Below, piece by piece: positions 25,826 through 32,080 of a stretch of DNA of 64,000 bases. The translations under genes were made by a program, and so were the position numbers. Source of the DNA: Candidatus Villigracilis propinquus (lineage in GTDB: Bacteria > Chloroflexota > Anaerolineae > Anaerolineales > Villigracilaceae). Location of the stretch: contig JADKDM010000008.1 in NCBI GenBank assembly GCA_016714565.1, positions 1-64,000 of the forward strand, written 5' to 3'. A model generated the notes under the pieces. It saw only the letters and a list, made by a program, of their open reading frames with translations. It made no database searches and was not told the origin of the DNA. Positions within the stretch are counted from its first letter, which is position 1; each line of letters starts with the position of its first letter.

Positions 25826-27046
25826 ATGATGACGGATATGCAAAACAATTTTAAGGAAGATGCTCCAAACTCTGATGGGAGAAAGGGACAGCAGGACACA
25901 AACACAGATTCCCCTTTCAGACAACGCAGCTTCCTCACTCGTTGGATAAACCGTCTCGTTGAAATGGGGCTGGGGGAACCGCTTTTACGAATTGGCACAA
26001 ACCTGTTTTCGATCATCGCCATTGGGATCGTCATCGCACTCGTGCAGGGGTTTTTCCGTCAGATCAATTCCCCGCTTTCAGGAAACAGCGACCAGGCCAC
26101 AGGTCAGGTGGGAAGCGAGAGTGTGGATCCGATCTCCGCACCCGCGTTGGACATCCCCATTATTGATGGCATCTCCCGCTCTGCACAAATCCACACGAAC
26201 ATCCCAAACCGCCCGCGCAACGAGATCACCACTTACACCGTACAGGATGGCGATACGGTTTTTGGCATCGCCGAAAAATTTGGATTGGAACCGCAAACGG
26301 TTTTATGGGGGAACTATGAAATCCTCCTTGACGATCCGCACTCGTTGAAGCCCGGTCAGGAGCTGAACATTCTTCCAGTGAACGGGGTTTACTGGCAATG
26401 GCTTGGCGGACTTAGCTTTGGATCGTGGGCTGAATTCTATGGTGTGACCGCGGCAGATATTATTGAATATCCGGGCAACAATATTGATCCCAAATCGGTT
26501 GGCGATTATGAAAATGCGAACATTCCGGTTGAAACGTGGTTGATCATCCCAAATGGGGAAAGGGATTTTGTCAGTTGGAGCGCGCCGCTCGGCGTGACCC
26601 GCGAAAACCCCGCATCAGCCCGTGTGCTTGGCGCAGGCGCATGTGACCCTGTCAGCGGCGGCGCGGTTGGGTATGGATATTACGTGTACCCCACCAACAA
26701 ACATTATTTGTCTGGCTTTGATTATTCAACAAAAACAAATCATCTCGGCATTGACCTTGCAGGCAATGAAGGCGAAGGCGTGTACGCAGCGGATGCAGGT
26801 GTGATCGTGTATGCTGGCTGGAACGATTACGGCTACGGCAACATGATCATGGTAGACCATGGCAATGGCTTTCAATCACTGTATGCCCACTTGAGCGCGT
26901 TCAATGTTGGCTGCGGTCAAAGTGTTGGGCAGGGAGAGGGCATCGGCGCAGTCGGCTCCACCGGCCGATCCTCGGGGCCGCACTTGCACTTTGAATTGAT
27001 GGCAGGCATGAAGGTCAACCCGTGGGATTATTTGCCGCCGCCCTAA
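25826..27046 (+). CDS. LysM-containing M23 family metallopeptidase
   Basis: A 406-residue single-pass membrane protein. A hydrophobic helix at about 53-73 follows a polar N terminus. A LysM domain lies at about 130-175 (TYTVQDGDTVFGIAEKFGLE, LKPGQELNIL) with a second, weaker LysM-like segment after it. The C-terminal M23 domain has HLGIDLAGNEGEGVYAAD (His and Asp zinc ligands), YGNMIMVDHGNGFQSLYAHL and GPHLHFELM (HxH). These enzymes cleave peptidoglycan cross-links or activate amidases. The start may be 25826 or the in-frame ATG at 25838. The tRNA promoter begins right after the stop. Confidence 0.9.
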   Translation: MMTDMQNNFKEDAPNSDGRKGQQDTNTDSPFRQRSFLTRWINRLVEMGLGEPLLRIGTNLFSIIAIGIVIALVQGFFRQINSPLSGNSDQATGQVGSESVDPISAPALDIPIIDGISRSAQIHTNIPNRPRNEITTYTVQDGDTVFGIAEKFGLEPQTVLWGNYEILLDDPHSLKPGQELNILPVNGVYWQWLGGLSFGSWAEFYGVTAADIIEYPGNNIDPKSVGDYENANIPVETWLIIPNGERDFVSWSAPLGVTRENPASARVLGAGACDPVSGGAVGYGYYVYPTNKHYLSGFDYSTKTNHLGIDLAGNEGEGVYAADAGVIVYAGWNDYGYGNMIMVDHGNGFQSLYAHLSAFNVGCGQSVGQGEGIGAVGSTGRSSGPHLHFELMAGMKVNPWDYLPPP

Positions 27047-27049
27047 TAC

Positions 27050-27078
27050 TTGCCAAAGGCGAGAGGCTATACTATAAT
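27050..27078 (+). promoter_or_regulatory. Sigma-70-type promoter for tRNA-Val
   Basis: TTGCCA (27050-27055) and TATAAT (27073-27078) are separated by 17 bp, with the tRNA beginning 16 bp after the -10 box. This is close to the housekeeping consensus. Confidence 0.8.
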
Positions 27079-27093
27079 CTCGGTCGCTTTCCT

Positions 27094-27167
27094 GGTCGCA
27101 TAGTTCAGCTGGTTAGAACATTCGGTTCACATCCGAAAGGTCACAGGTTCGAGTCCTGTTGCGACCA
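27094..27167 (+). tRNA. tRNA-Val (anticodon CAC)
   Basis: A full cloverleaf can be drawn. The acceptor GGTCGCA pairs with TGCGACC, the D arm is GTTC...GAAC, the anticodon stem TTCGG/CCGAA encloses loop TTCACAT with anticodon CAC, and the T arm ACAGG-TTCGAGT-CCTGT closes it. The discriminator is A. CCA is not encoded. Confidence 0.96.
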
Positions 27168-27170
27168 CAG

Positions 27171-27198
27171 AAAAACTGCCAAAAAGCAGTTTTTTTTA
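27171..27198 (+). terminator. Intrinsic terminator after tRNA-Val
   Basis: AAAACTGC and GCAGTTTT form a stem around CAAAAA, followed by a run of T residues. Confidence 0.8.
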
Positions 27199-27290
27199 TT
27201 CCCAATTTTCCAAAACCAACCTATCAAAAAGTCTCATACTTTCATAAGAATTCGGTTTTCGACCCAAATCTCTCTTATAATCAGCCCATC

Positions 27291-27929
27291 ATGACAACAC
27301 GTACCAACGAAGTTTGGCTGGCAGATCTGCGCGGCACAGGCGAAATACACAGCGACGCACTAAACGACCTGCGCGAGGTCATCCAAAAGGGCCTGCCCTA
27401 TGCGCTGTCCCGCTGGCTTTCTTCTGACGACCCTCTCTTTCAACCCCTCGTGGAAGAAGTGACGCAGGAGACGCTTCTGCGCGTGCTGGACCAGCTCGGT
27501 ACCTTTGAAGGCCGCAGCCTCTTCACCACCTGGGTTCACAAGATCGCTATTCGGATCGCCCTGACCGAACTGCGCCGCAAACGCTGGCGCGATGCCTCCC
27601 TCGACGAGCTAACCGAGAACGAAGACGCTCCCCCTCCCCCGGGCCTGCTCGCTGACCCCCATGCATCTCCTGAAACCTCCGCAGAGCGCTCGGACATGCT
27701 CGTGCGCGTCCGCCGCATTCTGGAAGAGGAACTCACTCCAAAACAGCGTGAAGCGCTCGTTTTACTGGGCTTGCAGGATATGCCAATGGAGGAAGCCGCC
27801 AAGCGCATGAAAACCAACCGCAATGCTCTATACAAGCTGCTCCACGATGCCCGCTTGAGGCTAAAACGACGCCTCGCCCTCGAAGAACTGACCCCGCAGG
27901 ACTTGCTGACTGCGTTCGAACAAAAGTAA
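27291..27929 (+). CDS. ECF-type RNA polymerase sigma factor
   Basis: A 212-residue sigma-70 family protein. Region 2 is seen as VEEVTQETLLRVLDQLGTFEGR...FTTWVHKIAIRIALTELRRKRWRD, and region 4 as LTPKQREALVLLGLQDMPMEEAAKRMKTNRNALYKLLHDARLRLKRRL. The acidic Pro-rich linker between them (ENEDAPPPPGLL) is usual for ECF factors. ATG 27291 is chosen because the N terminus fits and TATAAT lies at 27276-27281. The next gene, 33 bp downstream, looks like a broken cognate anti-sigma or zinc-finger partner, a standard ECF arrangement. Confidence 0.92.
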   Translation: MTTRTNEVWLADLRGTGEIHSDALNDLREVIQKGLPYALSRWLSSDDPLFQPLVEEVTQETLLRVLDQLGTFEGRSLFTTWVHKIAIRIALTELRRKRWRDASLDELTENEDAPPPPGLLADPHASPETSAERSDMLVRVRRILEEELTPKQREALVLLGLQDMPMEEAAKRMKTNRNALYKLLHDARLRLKRRLALEELTPQDLLTAFEQK

Positions 27930-27962
27930 GATTAATTAAATATTAATCGTCATTATTTTAGT

Positions 27963-28266
27963 ATGAACCTAAAAAAATTTATTCAACGCATTCAAAATAC
28001 GATCAATCCTCAACGGGATATGCTTGAACTCAAAGATGAGGTTGTTCTGAAGTTCCTGAGGGTGCTGGAAAACGCCCGCGAGGAGGAACTCTCTTGCATC
28101 GAAATGTACGCCCGCCTCGATGAATTCGTGGAAGCACGAAGTTCAGGGCGAGGATGCGGACAAGATCACCCCGCTTGTCCACGAGCATTTGGACATGTGC
28201 CCCGAGTGCTGCGAAGAATACGAAGCACTCCTGACGGTGCTCGAACATACAAAAGAAGAACAATAA
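27963..28266 (+). pseudogene. Anti-sigma/zf-HC2-like small protein, frameshifted
   Basis: From ATG 27963 the product reads MNLKKFIQRIQNTINP... and stays sensible to DEFVE, then becomes nonsense. Deleting one G near 28132 gives a continuous protein ending VQGEDADKITPLVHEHLDMC, then PECCEEYEALLTVLEHTKEEQ and stop at 28266, about 100 residues. The HxxxCxxC-like cluster HLDMCPECC and position after an ECF sigma gene suggest a zinc-binding anti-sigma protein. The usual HC2 His is not obvious, so the fold is inferred. Whether the shift is real or a base-call error is open. Confidence 0.7.
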
Positions 28267-28269
28267 AAA

Positions 28270-28303
28270 AAAATGACGGGCGTTGCCCGTCATTTTTTTT
28301 ATT
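28270..28303 (+). terminator. Strong intrinsic terminator of the sigma operon
   Basis: AAATGACGGGC, loop GTT, GCCCGTCATTT, then more T residues. An A run precedes the stem, so it may work in both directions. Confidence 0.88.
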
Positions 28304-28304
28304 T

Positions 28305-28429
28305 ACTCACCTTACGCAATTTGAGTGTTTCAGGGGTATGTCGCCCTGAGCGCCAGCGAAGGATCTCTACGATTATCTCAGAGGCCCTTCGCTCCGCTCA
28401 GGGAATCATGGACAGTGCGTAAGGCGAGT
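28305..28429. repeat. 125-bp MITE-like repeat with 14-bp terminal inverted repeats
   Basis: ACTCACCTTACGCA at the left and TGCGTAAGGCGAGT at the right are inverted repeats with 13 of 14 matches. Inside lies a second inverted pair (CCCTGAGCGCCAGCGAAGG and CCTTCGCTCCGCTCAGGG). It fills the gap between the terminator and the DUF1684 stop. There is no coding sequence, so if mobile it would need a transposase in trans. Confidence 0.7.
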
Positions 28430-28432
28430 TAT

Positions 28433-28939
28433 TTAATCGTGAAATAACTTCTCCCCCGCACGGATCTCCACCTTCAAACGATTCTCCGCAGGCGTGATCG
28501 GGCAGGACCACATCTCATTGTAGGCGCAGTACGGGTTATAGGCGATATTGAAATCCACAATAAAAAAACCGCCCGGCAAAGGTGCAGGTTCAAGATACCG
28601 GCCGGCAGGGTAGGTCTCTTTTCCAGCCAGCGTATCCACAAAAGGCAGAAAGAACCCATGCTGGTTTTGATAGATCGTCAGCTCCACTTCTTCGCCATCC
28701 ACCTCAAAATGAAATTTCCCAAACTTCTCATAGATCTGTACATCCCCAGTGGAAGTCTGCATTTCGAACTTCTGTTTGGTCTCGAACTCCTCTACCTTCA
28801 CTTCCAAACGCAGGGCATCATTTTCAGGAAAATAATTCAAACCATGAAAATCCTTCCGCTGTTCGCGGGTCAACGGGCTTTGCGGGTGGTTGCCAAAAAA
28901 TTCATCCTTCTCCGCGCGAAATGCATCCAACTCAGACAT
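28433..28939 (-). CDS. DUF1684 domain-containing protein
   Basis: A 168-residue protein with the DUF1684 landmarks: ELDAFRAEKDEFFGNHPQSPL, FHGLNYFPENDALRL, a central beta-rich part (FVDTLAGKETYPAGRYLEP) and the signature VDFNIAYNPYCAYNEMWSCPI near the C terminus. The start at 28939 is supported by GGAGG 6-7 bp upstream; the ATG at 28966 is less likely. It is a compact cytoplasmic beta protein found widely in bacteria; function is not established. It is convergent with the sigma operon and divergent from the receiver gene. Confidence 0.88.
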   Translation of the reverse strand: MSELDAFRAEKDEFFGNHPQSPLTREQRKDFHGLNYFPENDALRLEVKVEEFETKQKFEMQTSTGDVQIYEKFGKFHFEVDGEEVELTIYQNQHGFFLPFVDTLAGKETYPAGRYLEPAPLPGGFFIVDFNIAYNPYCAYNEMWSCPITPAENRLKVEIRAGEKLFHD

Positions 28940-29020
28940 TCTGCCTCCATAAAAGTTTATGCCCAATAGACTGTAACAGTGCTTGAATTCTTACGAAAGC
29001 ATAACCAAATCCACAGCCCC

Positions 29021-29049
29021 TTGCCAATTCAACAGCTTTATGCTATTTT
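29021..29049 (+). promoter_or_regulatory. Candidate promoter for the receiver-thpR-rsfS operon
   Basis: TTGCCA (29021-29026) and TATTTT (29044-29049) are spaced by 17 bp, 20 bp before the receiver gene. The downstream GAGAGGAC is its likely ribosome site. Confidence 0.5.
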
Positions 29050-29069
29050 TAGTAGAGAGGACAAGTTAA

Positions 29070-29456
29070 ATGGCTTCCACACAAAAAACGGTAATGATCA
29101 TCGAAGATGAACCCGATGCAGCGGAATTATTCGCAGAAATGATGCGCGTCAACGGCTACCGCGTCATCAAAATGTTCTCCAGCGCCCCCGCCATCCCAAT
29201 GATCTCACAGGAAAAGCCAGACCTGATTCTCCTCGACATTATGATGCCCGATATCTCCGGCCTGGAAGTCCTACGCTACATGCGCCGCGAACCAGAATTA
29301 GCCGCCATCCCCGTCATCGTCGTCTCCGCCAAAAGCATGCCCGGCGATATCAAAATCGGCCTCGAAGCTGGTGCCTCCATGTACCTCACCAAACCCGTTG
29401 GCTTTCTCGATCTCAAAGAAGCCGCAGAAAAAGTTTTAGCCAACCACAAAAAATGA
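29070..29456 (+). CDS. Single-domain response regulator
   Basis: A 128-residue stand-alone receiver with IEDEPDAAELFAEMM (acidic pocket), the phosphorylated Asp in LILLDIMMPDISG, VVSAKS (switch Ser) and YLTKPVG (Lys). There is no output domain, so it works through protein contacts or phosphorelay. Its stop overlaps the start of thpR (ATGA). Partner kinase unknown; the orphan PAS kinase at 21696-23744 is a candidate by elimination only. Confidence 0.9.
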   Translation: MASTQKTVMIIEDEPDAAELFAEMMRVNGYRVIKMFSSAPAIPMISQEKPDLILLDIMMPDISGLEVLRYMRREPELAAIPVIVVSAKSMPGDIKIGLEAGASMYLTKPVGFLDLKEAAEKVLANHKK

Positions 29457-30040
29457 ATTTACTGCGCGCCTTTATTGCCATCGAACTTCCACAACAACTT
29501 CAAGACACGCTCGAAAAACAAACCACCCGCTTGCGCCATTCACTGGGGGACGATCTCGTCCGTTGGATTCCCACCCAAAACATGCATTTGACCCTAAAAT
29601 TTCTTGGGAATATTGCCGCTTCGCATGTGGAATTTCTCAAGCAGCTCATCGCCCAAACAGCGGATTCCCACTCAGCGTTTGACCTGCAAATCAGCGGCAT
29701 CGGCTCTTTCCCAAACTCGAAGAGGGCACGTATACTATGGGCAGGAATCCACGCCCCGGTAGAGCTGGCCTCCCTGCAAAAAAGTCTGGAAGCAGGTACA
29801 ACCCGCCTTGGCTACGAAAAAGAAGAGCGTCCATTTTCCCCGCACCTCACATTGGGGCGCGTCCGCCAGACCATAGACCCAGCCGGCCTGCAAAAAATCC
29901 GCACAATATTGGATACAATTCAACTTGGCAATATTGGCTCTGCCAGAGTAGACTCCATCCACCTGTACAGAAGTGAGTCGCAAACCAGCGGCTCGGTATA
30001 CACAAAACTATTTTCCGCACCATTGAAAAAACACAACTGA
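29453..30040 (+). CDS. thpR: RNA 2',3'-cyclic phosphodiesterase (LigT/ThpR)
   Basis: A 195-residue member of the 2H phosphoesterase superfamily, with both catalytic HxTx motifs: MHLTLKFLG near residue 44 and HLTLGRVR near 133. The N terminus LLRAFIAIELP is typical. The enzyme opens 2',3'-cyclic phosphates on RNA, giving 2'-phosphates. It is coupled to the receiver gene by overlapping start and stop, and rsfS follows 8 bp later. Confidence 0.92.
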   Translation: MNLLRAFIAIELPQQLQDTLEKQTTRLRHSLGDDLVRWIPTQNMHLTLKFLGNIAASHVEFLKQLIAQTADSHSAFDLQISGIGSFPNSKRARILWAGIHAPVELASLQKSLEAGTTRLGYEKEERPFSPHLTLGRVRQTIDPAGLQKIRTILDTIQLGNIGSARVDSIHLYRSESQTSGSVYTKLFSAPLKKHN

Positions 30041-30048
30041 GGTGAAAT

Positions 30049-30393
30049 CTGAACGCACTTGAACTTGCTCGTGAAATCGTAAACGCCCTTGAAGACAAAA
30101 AGGGTGAAGACATTGTCCTTATCGACTTGAAAGATATCGTATCATTTACCGATTATTTCATCATTTGCACCGGCACAAGCGACCGCATGATCGATGCCCT
30201 CGCAAAATCCACCATTGAAGATATCCGCACCAAGCATACGAAAAAAGGCAAACAGCAGGGCTTCGCCCGCGACGGCTGGGTCATCGTGGACTTTGGCGAT
30301 GTCATCCTCCACCTCTTCTCGCCAGACCAGCGTGACTTCTATTTACTCGAAGAACTCTGGGAAGATGGAAAAGTACTGCTGAGAGTACAGTAA
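30049..30393 (+). CDS. rsfS: Ribosomal silencing factor RsfS, probable CTG start
   Basis: A protein of about 114 residues of the RsfS/Iojap family: DIVLIDLKDIVSFTDYFIICTGTSDRMIDAL, then GFARDGWVIVDFGDVILHLF and RDFYLLEELW. It binds ribosomal protein L14 and blocks subunit joining in starvation. The first ATG/GTG/TTG in frame would cut off the conserved N terminus (the first TTG is at 30127). A CTG at 30049, 6 bp after GAGGTG, gives LNALELAREIVNALEDKKGE and the normal length, so I use it. A lost base in a normal start codon cannot be excluded. Confidence 0.88.
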   Translation: MNALELAREIVNALEDKKGEDIVLIDLKDIVSFTDYFIICTGTSDRMIDALAKSTIEDIRTKHTKKGKQQGFARDGWVIVDFGDVILHLFSPDQRDFYLLEELWEDGKVLLRVQ

Positions 30394-30411
30394 AAAAACT
30401 TTCATAAAAAC

Positions 30412-30447
30412 AAAAAGCCTCCCGCGCATATGTGCGGGAGGCTTTTT
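30412..30447. terminator. Bidirectional intrinsic terminator between rsfS and ndk
   Basis: AAAAAGCCTCCCGC and its complement GCGGGAGGCTTTTT enclose a short loop. A and T runs on both sides allow it to end the two convergent transcripts. Confidence 0.9.
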
Positions 30448-30475
30448 GTTTTGACTTGTTTACTTGTTTAGTGGA

Positions 30476-30928
30476 TTACTTCTCAAACACCCACGCATCC
30501 ACAGCGCGTTTCCAATCCACGAGTTCTTCAGTCTTGAACCAGAGCGCGACTTCGCGTTCACCGGTTTCGGGTTTGTCCGAAGCATGGATGAGGTTGCGAC
30601 CCACTTCAAGGGCGTAGTCGTGGCGGATGGTGCCGGGGGCGGCTTCAACGGGTTTGGTGGAGCCCACCGTCTGGCGCACGGCAGCCACGGCGTTGGGACC
30701 CTCCCAGACCATTGCCATTACAGGCGCAGATGTGATGTATGAGATCAAGCCATTATAAAAGGGCTTGCCTTTGTGTTCGGCATAATGCGTCTCAGCCAAA
30801 TTCTGGCTGACCTGAATAAATTTCGCGCCAACAAGGCGAAGTCCGCGGCGTTCAAAGCGGGCGATCACTTCACCGATCAAGCCGCGCTGCACACCATCGG
30901 GTTTTACAAGTACGAGAGTTCTTTCCAC
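30476..30928 (-). CDS. ndk: Nucleoside diphosphate kinase
   Basis: A 150-residue protein when started at the GTG at 30928, which follows GGAGG and gives VERTLVLVKPDGVQRGLIG. The catalytic His is in NLIHASD, and the family motifs YAEHKGKPFYNGLISYI, GPNAVAAVRQTVGSTKP and PGTIRHDYALEVGRN are all present. It equilibrates nucleoside tri- and diphosphates. A longer frame from 30979 adds 17 non-homologous residues. Convergent with rsfS. Confidence 0.96.
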   Translation of the reverse strand: MERTLVLVKPDGVQRGLIGEVIARFERRGLRLVGAKFIQVSQNLAETHYAEHKGKPFYNGLISYITSAPVMAMVWEGPNAVAAVRQTVGSTKPVEAAPGTIRHDYALEVGRNLIHASDKPETGEREVALWFKTEELVDWKRAVDAWVFEK

Positions 30929-30956
30929 AGAAATTTCCTCCGAAATAATTTTTTTC

Positions 30957-30999
30957 GTCATTGCGAAAGCATCCTTCAAAGCAACCTCATTGCAATGAC
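30957..30999. repeat. Degenerate short copy of the GTCATTGCGA repeat
   Basis: GTCATTGCGA and TTGCAATGAC lie about 23 bp apart between ndk and the TPR gene, as a shrunken or decayed relative of the 7641-7730 element. Confidence 0.55.
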
Positions 31000-31009
31000 G
31001 AGTAGTACG

Positions 31010-32080
31010 TTAACGAATTAGCTCTTCCGCCTTATTGTAGGCTTCGAGCGCTTCCTTCAAACGGTTAGCGCGCATATAAGCATCACCCAGCGTTTGCCAA
31101 ATACTGACTTCCACAGGATAGCGGTAGATCGATTCGGTCAAATCGCGGATGGCCTCTTCAAGGTGTTTGCCCTTTTTAATGAGCTTGCTGTAATGGTCCA
31201 AAGCCGTGGGGATGTCGCCGCGATCCAACTCACCTTTGGCCTGCACTAGCACGTTGACATTGGTGGGGCCTTCCGTCTTAGGTGAACGCGCCATCCGGGC
31301 GGATTTCTTTTTCTCAACGCGGGGCTGCCCGCCAGGTTCCGGTGCAGGTGGATTCTTCATGATCGGTTGCGCCTTGGTTTGGGATGAAGGCGTTGTGGAA
31401 ACAGGCTGCTTCGGTTGAACGGAAGATGCCTGTATCTTTTGTTGCGGCATTGCTGCTGCCTCGGGCTTGGGTTCCAAGGGATGCCAGTCTGAAGGCGAAG
31501 TGGGTTTAGGTTGTTGCGGTACTTCTGATTCGTATTGCTCGCGGTGCAACCAAGGTGGGGCATCTTCATCGGCTTTTTCCGCGCTGCCTGCTTCATCGTC
31601 CACGCCTTGCAGCCAGTCAGGCAGGTCAGCCGTCAGAGAAACAGGAGCAGGCTCCCGCTCCCCGGTCGGGGTTGAGGCGGAAGCAGCCGGTTCTACGGAT
31701 TCTTTCCAGGAGTCATCCTGTGATTGAGAGTCCGAATCCACGCCGCTTAACCAATCGGGCAGGTCAGATTTTACAGGTTCAAATTCAACCGGCGCGGCAA
31801 CAGGCTGGCGCGGGAAGGGCGGCCTTGCAGAAGCACGGATAAGCTCGGGGTCAATATCGAGGCCGGGTTCGCTATCGAGGCCGCTCAACCAATCGGAGAG
31901 GTCCTGATTCGAAAGATTCTGGCTGACATAGTCGCCGCTTTCGGTAGGAGCGTCTTCGTCAATTCCGTTCAACCAGTTTGGCAGGTCGGAGTTCGAAGCG
32001 GCTTCCTGCTGTTCGGGAATTTCAAATTTATTGCCCGCATCCGTCGGACGCTGGACATCGCTTAACCATTCGGGGATGTG
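31010..32080 (-). CDS. C-terminal part of the TPR/PDWLSGL protein (same gene as 32062-34308)
   Basis: This open frame has no start of its own that makes sense: upstream of the first ATG (31972) it continues to about 32080 as HIPEWLSDVQRPTDAGNK and DLPNWLNGIDED. It repeats the (D)LPDWLSGL(D) motif several more times, then a Pro/Lys-rich linker and two C-terminal TPRs (ELDRGDIPTALDHYSKLIKK; SIWQTLGDAYMRANRLKEAL). Restoring one C at ACCAC near 32083 joins it to the 748-residue frame (RGTHIPEWLSD), giving one protein of about 1,100 residues. Confidence 0.8.
   Translation of the reverse strand, partial: HIPEWLSDVQRPTDAGNKFEIPEQQEAASNSDLPNWLNGIDEDAPTESGDYVSQNLSNQDLSDWLSGLDSEPGLDIDPELIRASARPPFPRQPVAAPVEFEPVKSDLPDWLSGVDSDSQSQDDSWKESVEPAASASTPTGEREPAPVSLTADLPDWLQGVDDEAGSAEKADEDAPPWLHREQYESEVPQQPKPTSPSDWHPLEPKPEAAAMPQQKIQASSVQPKQPVSTTPSSQTKAQPIMKNPPAPEPGGQPRVEKKKSARMARSPKTEGPTNVNVLVQAKGELDRGDIPTALDHYSKLIKKGKHLEEAIRDLTESIYRYPVEVSIWQTLGDAYMRANRLKEALEAYNKAEELIR

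Noticed and set aside
27094..27167. tRNA-Sec
   Set aside because: The acceptor stem and variable loop are short and the anticodon is CAC, so this is tRNA-Val.
28130..28266. A selenocysteine or programmed frameshift in the anti-sigma-like gene
   Set aside because: The continuation is in another frame and there is no slippery heptamer or TGA at the junction; a one-base insertion is simpler.
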